Below, in pieces: positions 1-11,100 of a DNA stretch of 64,000 bases. The stretch is taken from the NCBI RefSeq assembly GCF_964275005.1, contig NC_092705.1, positions 14,421,885 through 14,485,884 on the forward strand, written 5' to 3'. The notes below the pieces were generated by a model, which did no database searches, was not told where the DNA came from, and worked only from the letters and a program-made list of their open reading frames with translations. A program made the position numbers and the translations under genes. The stretch comes from Diadema setosum. Lineage: Eukaryota; Echinodermata; Echinoidea; Diadematoida; Diadematidae. Position 1 is the stretch's first letter. Each line of letters starts with the position of its first letter.

Positions 1-24
1 ATCAGCCTGTCCTCAACAGGTTAA
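1..24. mobile_element. Right end of a TTAA-type mini-element, cut by window edge
   Basis: ATCAGCCTGTCCTCAACAGG followed by TTAA is nearly the same as the right end of the element at 769-861 (CAGTCTGTCCTCAGCGGG, TTAA). The rest lies outside the window. Confidence 0.4.
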
Positions 25-149
25 TCAAATTGGATGTTTTAATCCATTGTGTTTGGGAAACAGCTATACCATGTATGGAAGCTTTTTGGATCCATTTTGT
101 CTCAAGGGTACAGGGTTAGTTGACCATCCTCTAGTATGCCACATTGGAA

Positions 150-400
150 CACACGTCACCCTCGTGTGGCACATTGTGGCCACAGAGTGGGGCACTGTGG
201 CATTGTGGATATTCAAGACTCTGATTTCTAATCGAAGGTCCCAAGTTCAAATCCTGTCAAGTGCCTACGTCCTTGAACAAGATGTTTTACATACAAGGTG
301 TAACAGTGGGTACCTGGCAACACTAGGGTGATATCATGACAGGGCCCTCAGGTAGAGCATTGCCAACACTGAAGAGGCTACCCTGAATAAAGAAGACCAC
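150..400 (+). mobile_element. Degenerate tRNA-derived SINE
   Basis: TTCAAGACTCTGATTTCTAA and then TCGAAGGTCCCAAGTTCAAA resemble the anticodon-to-T-arm half of a tRNA, with a B-box-like GTTCAAATCC. They are followed by a SINE-like body ending GGCTACCCTGAATAAAGAAG. The acceptor stem and D arm do not fold convincingly, so this is not called a functional tRNA. Confidence 0.45.
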
Positions 401-686
401 ATTTTTATGATACTGCAATGACTGGGGAAAAAATGATGTTATTAGTAGAAATTTTGACACCTGTTGATAGTTTGCACACAAACTGTACTCAAAGGAAGCT
501 TTGCAAGTTGTCTGTAGATAAGTGTTGGTCTATTAACCTACTTGTAGTTTCCTGTTGCACAAGGTTCATTCTGACTACTGGTAGTTTATAAACACAGGGT
601 AAAATTTTTACGCGTGTTTGAGTGAACAAGATCAGTCTGTCGCATAGTTGGCCCAGCTGAGTGGATTCAACATATAAACAGTTGAT

Positions 687-1106
687 GGGATGGTATCATT
701 TTGGTTGAGATGGGGATTCAGCTTTTAACTTTTTGTGAGATAATTAGGAACCTTGTTTTTATGAAATATTAACCCATTGAGGATGAGTCCCAAGTATACT
801 CAGGCAGTTGTCTATGGGAAATGTGTGTTATAGCAAAATCAGTCTGTCCTCAGCGGGTTAAAGAGCATACAATTCTAAGAGGAATTGAAAGTTGATGAAA
901 ATCGGTTTTGGCATGGCTGAGATATATCCTAAAACAAAGAGGTCCTAATGAAAGGTAGAACTAACCCTTTATTATGACTTCTTTGTTTTACTTTCGAATA
1001 AACTTTGAATTCCTCTTAGAATTGTATGCACTTTAATATTTCATATTAGCAATTTCTGATTATCTTGCAATATGTTAAAGCATGAATCCCCATCTGAACC
1101 AGAACT
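687..1106. mobile_element. Palindromic MITE, related to 10241-10630
   Basis: The left arm (GGTTGAGATGGGGATTCAGC, then TTTTAAC) is inverted at the right end (GTTAAAGCATGAATCCCCAT, then CTGAACC). The inner arms AAGAGCATACAATTCTAAGA and TCTTAGAATTGTATGCACTT are also inverted copies. The body matches the element at 10241-10630. A second element is inserted at 769-861. Confidence 0.7.
769..861. mobile_element. 93-bp TTAA mini-element nested in a MITE
   Basis: It begins TTAACCCATTGAGGA and ends TCCTCAGCGGGTTAA, an inverted pair of about 15 bp including TTAA at each end. It interrupts the left arm of the surrounding palindromic element. Confidence 0.65.
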
Positions 1107-1375
1107 CGTCGGTTGAGAATGATAAGGGCGTTAAGTTGCCACTAAACCCATAGTGTTTGAGACAACTAAATGCCCTTCTCATTCTCAATAGACGAACTAT
1201 ACCCTCCCTTTAAATACTTTGAGTGGATTTTAATGTGCCATGTTAAGAGTTAAGTACTTCATTGAGTGAGTTTAATAACTACTTCAGTTTGATGTTGCAC
1301 CAGACAGCAGATTAATCTAAAACTTCATAAAGGCTAATATCGTGTGTCGTCTTCAAATGAAAATTGTGCCTAAAT

Positions 1376-1900
1376 GATTTTGAACTTTATTGCAACTGAT
1401 TGACAAATTGCCCTTCATCGATGTAAATAATTACCAAGGGTACCAATTATTCAGTGTATGGCCATGGTTAAAAAAAAGATAAATAGAATGATGGGCATAC
1501 AGGCTGGACTCAAACCAAAGATCTCCTCATTACTAAATTCCTTTATTTATATTTCAAGGCATAATAATATTTATAATATTCAATATGTTGTTTGTTTTTT
1601 TTTCATATTATGTCTTTATGGTAGTATCATTATCCTATATAGCAGCAGGTACATTTAATACTGCATATCTATGCAAATGAATGAATTCATGGATTTCTTT
1701 TTTCATTATTGCATCTGATTGACAAATCGCCCTTCATAGACGTAGATAAGCACAGATTATTCATTGTTTTTAGTAGTAGCCAGGATAAAAGTCATGGGCA
1801 TACATACTTACATACATATGGTTGTACATAGCCACACAATGGCTACCACTCAAACACTGAATAGTCAGTGCTTTATGGTTTGTTGATCAGTTGCAATAGA
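1376..1900. repeat. Repeated TTGCAACTGATTGACAA motif elements
   Basis: TTGCAACTGATTGACAAATT plus GCCCTTCATCGATGTA occurs near 1390, a variant occurs near 1711, and an inverted end TTGATCAGTTGCAATAGAAA lies near 1880. A compact copy with both ends is at 38992-39056. This suggests a small inverted-repeat element family. A tRNA-like B box in minus orientation (GGACTCAAACC) lies near 1506-1516. Confidence 0.45.
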
Positions 1901-2069
1901 AACAACTTGATGCAAGAATTCATAAATTTGATTATTCTAGCTTTGCAAAAGAGAGCTATACATCAGGAATCTTTCTGGAACACGATACTTCAGAGATTTT
2001 GTGAAATTGAGCGAGAGTGTCACCTCATCTCACTTTGTTTGTTTGTGTCTTTTTTGTTCCTGCTGACAG

Positions 2070-2169
2070 TTGCCGATCAATTCCCCGTCCTCCGTCACAC
2101 TTCAGCCCGCCCCGGGCGATACGGGGAAGCCATGCGGCGTCGACTACGAACTCAAGACGTATGTGGCGG
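2070..2169 (+). CDS. Arrestin exon a (SVTLQP...YELKTYVA)
   Basis: The acceptor ends ...CTGACAG after a pyrimidine-rich run and the donor is GTACGT at 2170. The exon encodes the end of the N-domain, with [20 protein letters not shown] matching the arrestin segment SVTLQPxPxDTGKxCGVDxE. It ends one base into a codon, which is completed by the next exon. The exon is GC-rich against AT-rich introns. Confidence 0.9.
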
Positions 2170-5100
2170 GTACGTATCGCCCTCGCGAGGGAGAATCCAA
2201 GCCCTGTCCTCTTTTGTGCGGTTGTCAACCGAGGCTTGGGGTGGCCCGCTTTCCCGGCGCACCGCGCCATGCAAAATAATATGGCCATGGGTGATAGGGT
2301 TTCACCCCAACCTTCTTCTCAAACGTCACTGATGCAAGAGCTCGGCTCGGTTGTTGCGGGAGACGATTTCCATTGCTCCTGCCATAAGAATGAGAGAAAA
2401 AAATGCTACATTTCAAATGGAGGAAAAAAGATGTATAAAATAGAATGAGACAAAGGATTTGTCAAAGGACATCTTTTTTTTCTCGGAAAATTTTAGTGCT
2501 CTTCTCGATTTTCACCCTTTCTGATGTCTGCCATCCATACTCTTTAGAGAAATTCAGGTGTAGCATGCAATGGTGTATGAACAATACTTGTAACTTATTC
2601 TGTGTATACTACCACCTCTCCATGCTGATTTATGTGTGCTGCAGTTGAGAGAGGCATAACAATGGATTAGACTTTTTGTTGAAACATTCCATTTTGATCT
2701 CTGATGCTTATACCCATGCTAGAGTACAAATTGCATTCAGAGTGGCATTAATGAGTGTTTGGGCATTCTTGTGAATTCATTCTAATGAAGTCTGTAGTAC
2801 ATAATGTCTCTTCGCAAAGTCTATATGTTGTAGACATAAAATTGAAAGACAAATTGAAGGCCGCAACATTTAATAGGATGCTAAGTGATGTGGTATACTT
2901 GTTCATAAGATCATAGGTGTAGAAAGTGCACATCCCTCATCAATGTTATAGCAATAAATATCACGTCATGCTTGTCAACAAATCATGTAAATTATACCTC
3001 TTAAATATAATTTGTTAATCACAGTTTGCATAGATTGATGTACAAGTTACAAATTGTGTAGCTGTGTCGATAGGCTTGTCACTGGTTTTAAATATTTTGG
3101 TGCATTCTGTTGTTCTTGCCCCCTCACTGTGTAGAAACCATGGACGAGAAGCCGCACAAGAGGAACTCTGTCCGACTGGCGATTCGAAAAGTGACGTACG
3201 CCCCCGACGTTCCGGGTCCACAGCCCGGTGCCGAGGCGACGAAGGACTTTGTCATGAGTCCCGGCCAGCTCCACCTAGAAGCCACCTTGGACAAAGAGGT
3301 GGGCAACCTGTCTTCTGGGCAGATGAACTTTGTTATGAACTCTAGACATTTCATCCCCATAACTTTATAAATCCTATAGATTTCAATGATTGTTGTTTTC
3401 TACACTCAAGACTCTCTTTCTCTGTAATCGATTTCAGTGCTCTCCTCTGCGCATCAGTTGCAGTGTAGCTGTGTTTGGCAAACCTAAGGCACCTTCTAGA
3501 GTTGCATTGGTTAGCCCCTTTGAATATGGATGATGCATGCATAAGATTCTCAAATATAATTAAAGGCATAAGATTCTCAAATATAATTAAAGTGGTCTAT
3601 ACAAAAAAAATTTCATTTCCACTCCGCAGTAGTAATCTACTCTTTTCTTCCGGTCCTGTGAGATTTATTTATGTTCTTTTTAAAGCACAGTCAATTTCAA
3701 AATCTCCGTTGAATGTCACAAAACTCCATATAAAACGAAAATTTTGACTGTGTTTTGTGCCACTATTTTGCACGTCCAGAAACTAGCACGAGAATAAAAG
3801 CATCATGTAATGTCTTGATTCAAGTAATTGAAAAACTCACAAAATTCATCGTACTCGACAGAGCGCAAGAAAAAAAAAATACTCATGTAAAAGTATCCAC
3901 TTTTACAGAATTCAATTAACTTCTAACCAGTCATTGTTTTCTTTATATTGCTTGGTGTTAGAATTCACAGGCATCAAACTTGCATGTCATTGCCTATACT
4001 ACTGCCACGTACATACATGTGTATGGACAGATCCACAAGAATTTTCTGATGTATGAGGGAGAAACTTCTGTATAAAGTGAAGACGAGGGAGAATGTTAGA
4101 GTGACTGCTAGACTGCATCGCTTTAGAATTCAAGGCTGGTCTCAAAAAGTTGGTCTGAGTTTGGTTGTTGATGTGAAAAGCTCACACAGGGTTTGTCTAT
4201 GCATGTTACTGTTAAACCAGAAACATTTGTAGCATGAAACGTGTCTTTGACTGGCCTTTAACGTGGCATGAAACTTTCCCAAATTGCCATTGGTATTCAG
4301 AGCGTTACGTAGACAAAGCCTTTTGCTTGCATTTTACTTTCGCAAGTTTCATGCACACACAAACAAATTCTGGTTTTACAATGTATATGAAAACTGTCCA
4401 TGGTTACCTTGAGGCTGTGCACTGATGCACATCAAGTGGAAGTTTGTTGGAAAAAAAGTTAATTCTTTTTGTAATTTAAAAGGTTGTTCGGTCCTTCATT
4501 TTTTTTCCCCAAAGATTTCCCTCCTCAAAGATAGGCAGTGACGTCTCACAACTATCCTTCTCTATTTTTCTTCCTTTTTTTTTTTCTCCTAGATGTACTA
4601 CCATGGGGAGAGCATCGACGTTAATGTCACCATCTCCAACAATTCCAACAGAACAGTGAAGAAGATCAGGGTGTCGGTCCGCCAGTACGCAGACATCTGC
4701 CTCTTCTCCACCGCCCAGTATAAATGCCCTGTGGCAGTATTTGAGACGGAGTGAGTTCTTCCTTGTGTTTGTGCTGGTCCTGTCATTTCTACTAGCTTGT
4801 GTTTGTGCTGGTCCTGTCATTTCTGCTAGCTGAGATGATGATAATGATAATGATTATAACAATAATTTGCATTTCCATGGCACATAATAATCTAGAAGAC
4901 TTTCTATGCGCTATGTTGTGGCCATCTGTCCCGTAGAGAGTCCATCATTAGTGCAAGTTCAAAAAGTGAAAAGTTCTGTGCAGTTTTGATTTATATGTCT
5001 TATAAAGGATATGAAACTGTCAATCCCTTTTGTTTATAAAGTCAGTTGAGACTGTTGCATCTTTATCTGGCAGGTGAGAGCCACAGAGAGACAAAACGAT

Positions 5101-8100
5101 ATTAAATTATCTGAGCATTTTCTCGTCATCAGAATGAAAATTTGAATAACTGTATGAATCAAACTCTAAAGGTTGATATGTGTCATTTACAGTTTGTAAA
5201 CTTGCCAAGGCAGTACTGTATTATACTACAAAAACAATAGAGTTTCCTAGACGAGAGAGAAAAAAAGAAAGATTTTCCTTTTTGTACCAAAACACCAAAA
5301 GCAGACGTTGTAGTGTTGAATGTGTTGAACTTTTAGTAACCATGAGCTTCATCACAGGGAAAAAAAAAGTGTGTTTACAAATTTGACGTTTTAATGATGG
5401 AATGATATTGTTTGTAAAAATCACTAGAATTAACTATGGTTGAAGTCATATGTAGTCTGATCACAGCATTTTAATTTCATTGGTAAACCAAACATATGTG
5501 CATTGTTCCGTAATCTTGCTCTCTTGATCTGCTTTTGCAGAGATCCCGGCTCTGGGCTGCCGCTCAAACCGAGCCAGAAGCTGACCAAGGTGTTCTCGGT
5601 CACACCGCTGCTGGATGACAATCGGGACAAGCGGGGCCTGGCGCTGGACGGCAAACTGAAGCACGAGGACACAAACCTGGCCTCGTCCACACTGTAAGGA
5701 TTCTAACTTTTAGCCGACTTTCACTGAGCGTTACTGTAAAACCAGAAATTTTTGTGTCCACGAATTTTGCATGAAGCCAGGATTGGCAAAAGTAAAATGC
5801 ACGCAAAAGGTTTTGTCTACAGGATGCGTTGAGTGCCAGTCAGGGCAGTTTGCAAAAGTTTCACAGTGTTAAAAAGGATGTCGATGCCAATATTTTCAAA
5901 AATTTCATGCCATGAGTGTTTCTCGTTACATTACATCCACAGAGCTGTAAAACAAGACAAGATAAAAGAAAAGAAAATGTGGAATGAGATTTCCATCTGC
6001 TTGTGTGTCTGCTTGCAGTACTTCTGTCCAAAGTTCATTTGTTCCAAGATCTAGTATTACTGTTTTCTGATCAGTTGGTAAGAACAAGGTGACAGATTCA
6101 GGTTACAAACAGGTTCCTTCCTCTCTTACGTTCTGTTTTTTTATAAATGCCAATTGAAGGAACGATCTTAGTAACAGCAGCCACAGCAAAAACATCTATT
6201 TATAGAGTTCATTTAACTTTCCTGTTTTCCTCGTTTTTGTACGCCAGTGAGATGCAATACAGGAGCAGAAGCAGTGCAAATTGAAAAAGAAAAGAAAAGA
6301 AGAATTAATCAAATTACCAATTTAGCAGGTGGGAGGGTTGCAGTGCTTTTTGCCTCGAGATCCCTCGACCGCTCCCTGGAAAATTTTGCCCCATTGACAA
6401 ATTTGATTAAATGTGTGAGGATTTTTTTTTTCTGAACTTTTTTTGACTGTGCTGTTGACTTCAGTTCATGTGCTGTGGCTGTTTCCAACCAGTCTAATTG
6501 ATTTTTGTGTCCAGACATGTTGTGAGCATTCACTTTGCCGCGGGGCCACTAAAGGCAGTGCGTGACTGTTGTATACAGGGGGAAAGTCAGTATTGTTAAA
6601 GCTAAAGTGTAGTTCTCAGAAGGACTCAAATAATCATCTTCCCCCGTTTGGAATTTGCTTGCAGTATATTGAAAAAGCTCTAAAAAATGACAACAACAAC
6701 AACTCGTCTGGCTGATGTGATTTGCCAGGGTAATGAGTTGGTTTTTTTTAGTATATTTGAGATAGAAAGTGTGAAATGAGAAAAGTTGGCATTCCTGACT
6801 TTTATTCCTAAAGTGCCCCCTTCGTTCAGTCATAGGTAAGCTGAACGTCACTAGTAACATGATGATCGAAACATGCCCTTGCAGTAGTATTGAATAGCAT
6901 ACAGGTAACAAGCTGCGCATGCGATATACTCTTGCGCGATGGATACTGCTATGGCCGGATATATTGAAATCAGTATAATCAATTTAAAGATAATAAAAAG
7001 TTTTGGTACCTCAAAAATTTCCTGGTCTTAGTTTGTGTTTCAGGTTAAAGTACCTTTCATATGACTAACACTGTGAGACTTACTCGCCCCAAAGTGCTCT
7101 CATGTCTTAGTAATCATGCAATTAACTGCGACCAGCAGCCCCATACGCATAGCGACCAGCAGTCCCATACGCATAGCGTAATCGGGCTTCGCATTGTAGC
7201 ATTCAGGATCATGACAGATTTAGTATCGCGGGATAAATGTTAACTTAAAATCCCAAAAATTCTTCAATTTGAAGACTTACCAAATAAGGTGAAGTATTGA
7301 AAAACAGGCTTCGGGCAACATTTGGTTCTGCCTATAGTCCCTTTCTGTTCGAATTGATGACTGAATGTGACTCGGCCGAGAGGATCTTGGGAGAGCTACA
7401 TACACCATGTACACTGAATACTACAGCCAGTGCATGCGAACACATCACATGCGCACAAATTTCAAATCCCATATCAACGGATAAGATGTTTGTGTGCACA
7501 TGCGCTGGCCGTAGTAGTCAGTGTATGCATCGGTCCATGGCGTATGTAGCTCTCCCAAGGTCCTCTCGACCGAGTCACATTCAGTCATCAATTCGAAAAG
7601 AAAGGGACTATTGGCAGAACCGAACAACTGGCAGAACCAAACGTTGTTCGAAGCCTGTTTTCAATACTTCAACTTAATTGGTAAGTCTTCAAATCGAAGA
7701 AATTTTGGGATTTTAAATTGACATTTACCCGCGATACTAATTCTGTCATGATCCTGAATGTTACAATGCGAAGCCCCATTATGCTATGTGTATGGGGCTG
7801 CTGGTCGCAGTTAGCTACGCGTACAATGGGCTGCACGCTGCTGGTCGCAGTCAGTGGTTTCGTACAATATTTATCGACGCTGTACGGCGACGGCTCTGGT
7901 ACGAAACCATTATTGCATGATTACTAAGACATGAGAGCACTTTGGGGCGAGTAAGTCTCACAGACAGCGTACTTTAACGTGAAACACAAACCAAGACAAG
8001 GAAATTCAGGGAAACTTTTGAGGTACCAAAACTTTTTATTATCTTTAAAATATCACATAGCAACTACAATCAGGAATGCTCAGAGATTGCAATTTTTCTT

Positions 8101-11100
8101 TGGGATATTTCACAATTTTGTATTCAAATTTCTCAACTAAATTTTGTTAGCACAGCTTTATTTCACACATTTCTTATGCATTTGTCTCCATTTTAAAGCA
8201 AAAATCAACAGTTTCTGCAGTCATATGGAAGCTATGTTTTACCTTTTATAAAACAGAGAGTAGAAATCAGAGCGTGTGTGTGCTTAGTAAAATTGATGTT
8301 TGTGTGTATTATTTTTTTCATCACAAAATAAAAGTCCTCTTTAAATTAGAGATGCTGCATTCATAGAGACCATGGAGGATACAACTATAACTAAGTTGAT
8401 GGACAAGGCAGAAATCAATTGAAATTTTAGTATGTCCAGCACAAAAGTGAAAATAAGTTCACCTGAAAGCCAATGGGAATAGAAGCAGTATCTGTAAAAT
8501 AAAGGTTATGTGAAAGAACAGACAAATGAAAACAAAATGAAGCCTATTCCACATCATCCTAGCCAGTGTGTGTGTGTAATTTGAAGCTATGCAGAGATTT
8601 AGTAACACTCAAACATGTCCAGAGCTCTTTCACAGACTATACATTACCATTTACTCTTACATATTCTTGGAAACTGTTGTATATGCCCCATCTCTGCACT
8701 TATTCAAGTCCACCAAAATGTCTATAAATCAAAACCTCACATGACCCTCATGCTTAGAACCATTTGAACTTCTTAGCTTTGATGTATTGATTGATATCAC
8801 AAAATTGCTGTGCACTTTCATATTTTTACTTGCATGCATATCCAAACAGTTGACTCTCAGATCCCGTAGCAACAAGAAAAACATCGTCTCATTTATTGTC
8901 CCATGGCTACTTGGCATATGATCCTGATTTCAATGTTTCATATATATCAGATATGATAAAAGAATTACTGTAGACTTCTTCTTTACAATGTACTTTTCAT
9001 GCATATCCGAGAAGTTGACTCTCAGATCCCGTAGCAACAAGAAAAATACCGTCTCATTTATTGTCCCATGGCTACTTGGCATCTGACCCTTATTTCAATT
9101 TTTCAGTTGTGATAGAATAATCACGGTGGACTCGTGCTCGATTTTGATGCATATCCAAATAAAACATCGTCTCATTTATTGTCTGATGGAAACTTGGCAT
9201 CTGACCTCTCTTTTATATTTAGCATTTTTCAACATCCTGTTTAACGTCTTTTTGGTTTTATTTCAGGCTGAGTGCAAAGACAGAGAAAGAGAGGGAGAGC
9301 CTGGGTATCATCGTACAGTACAAGGTCAAGGTCAAACTCATCATTGGATACGGAGGGTGAGTTGGATCGAGACACCTTCAGCGGTCGGCCAAATTTACAG
9401 TTTACTGCTTGCCACCTTCAACTAGCACAGATATTGGGAGACATATATGTGTATAGAAAAATCAGTTTGAATTTGAAGTGCAGGTACCTGTGTGTGTTGA
9501 ATAGACTGCTAATCTTTTCTATCTAAATTCTGTGTATACCCATATAACACAAGGTGGGTTTTTTTTTTTTTACAACCAGTGTACTAATAATTTCAAATTT
9601 ATGAATTGTGTATTTTTCCTCTTAAAACCTAGCAGCAAGTTTATCTATCAATCTGTGCATACTATATTATATGTGGTATAAATCAGTGCATTTCCATTTT
9701 TACAAATTTTGCAAGCTGGCTGATATTCCCGAAAGTAACTGCATGCAAAAAAAATTAATAATGAATAATAATAATAATGATAATGATGATGATGATGATG
9801 ATGATAATGATAATAATAACAATAGCGATAACGATAACGATAACAATAACGATAATGATAAGTAATAATTATAATAAGAATAGTAATTGGGGTGTTGTTC
9901 TCTCATTGTGCAGTGACCTGTCAGTGGAGTTACCGTTCACACTGTCGCACCCGAAGCCCAAGGAGCCCGAGCCCACGCCAGCACCCACCCCAACCCAGAA
10001 CAACACCCAGAGTGAGTCTCAATATACCAGAGGTGCTATGTTCCTCTGAGCCTACTAGGCGAATCTTATCACATTATGACATCCTGTTTTGTTGGCCATT
10101 TCAATGTCAGACCTTGGTGTAACCGTGCCGATGATGTGTGAAAACGTTCATAATTGCTCTCATAATTGTCCTCTTTGCAAGATAAGATGTTTTGGAGGGT
10201 CAAATGATGTGTGTAAGCAAGGCTTCGACAAAGAAAATGCTTAAAGGGATCATACAGTATTGGTGGAGATAAGGATTGGGCTTTTAACTTTTTGTGAGAT
10301 ACCAAGAAAACACTTATGATATAGTAAAGAGCATACCGTTTTAAGAGGAATACAAAGTTTATTTGATGAAAATCTGGTTTGGAATGACTGAAATATCCAA
10401 AAACAAAGTAAAACAAAGCGATCATAATAAAGTGTGGGTCCCACACTTTGTTAGAATCGCTCTTTTTTTGATATCTCAGCCATTTTAAAACCAATTTTCA
10501 TCAAATAAATGTTGAATTCCTCATAGAATTACATGCTCTTTGATATTTCTTAAGAGGTTTCTCATTATCTCACCAAAAAATGTTAGAAATCTGAAATCAG
10601 GTCTCAACCAAAACTATACGATCCCTTTAAATTAAAGACCACGATAAGGGCATATGATTCATCAACAGAATGTTTTTAGTGCACAGAAATTATAGTATGT
10701 ACATATATAAACTTACATTTACAATGTAAGTGAGAATGTATGTGACAACATAAATGATTTTTTGTTGTCTGTTATAATATTTGAAGTCCATACAGTTGAA
10801 CATCTTCCCGAACTGGAATGACTGACCATTCAGAACCAAAACCAAATCCACTTTCAGTTGAACTGTGTTACCAAAAACTGTATTCAGACTTTCATGCGAT
10901 AAATTGTCTTTTTCTGTCTCCTTGTTTCAATGTTCCATCGTGCAGCCGAGGTACCAGTGGACACCAACCTGATAAACTTTGATGCAAAGTAAGTTAGCCT
11001 GAAAGATTTCTCCTCTCTTTCTCTGCCTGTCATAGTTAGCATCCCTAGCGTTTGATATGAAAGCCTCTTCCAAGTCACCTCTGTAGACTGTAAAGCAAGA

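Larger units (their letters stand above)
1..2069. other. Arrestin upstream intron with nested short repeats
   Basis: No arrestin exon encoding the N-terminal domain was recognised here. The region holds a degenerate tRNA-type SINE, a palindromic TTAA element with another nested inside it, and small inverted repeats, all listed separately. It is treated as intron because the exon at 2070 begins in mid-protein. Confidence 0.55.

Noticed and set aside
150..270. Candidate tRNA gene
   Set aside because: Only the anticodon/T-arm half resembles a tRNA. The acceptor stem does not pair, so it was called a degenerate SINE.
1..2069. Arrestin N-terminal exons
   Set aside because: I searched for the family strings (for example GLTFRKDL, YLGKRDF) in the translated frames and saw none, so the 5' exons are placed outside the window.
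2017..2448. Long overlapping ORFs on both strands around 2025-2448
   Set aside because: They are shadows of the GC-rich arrestin exon at 2070-2169 and its flank. Only the frame with SVTLQP...GVDYE matches arrestin.
7297..7677. 126-codon plus-strand ORF with a near-identical minus-strand partner (7445-7627)
   Set aside because: Both encode the same [17 protein letters not shown] string because the region is a long palindrome. It is a structural mirror image, not two genes.
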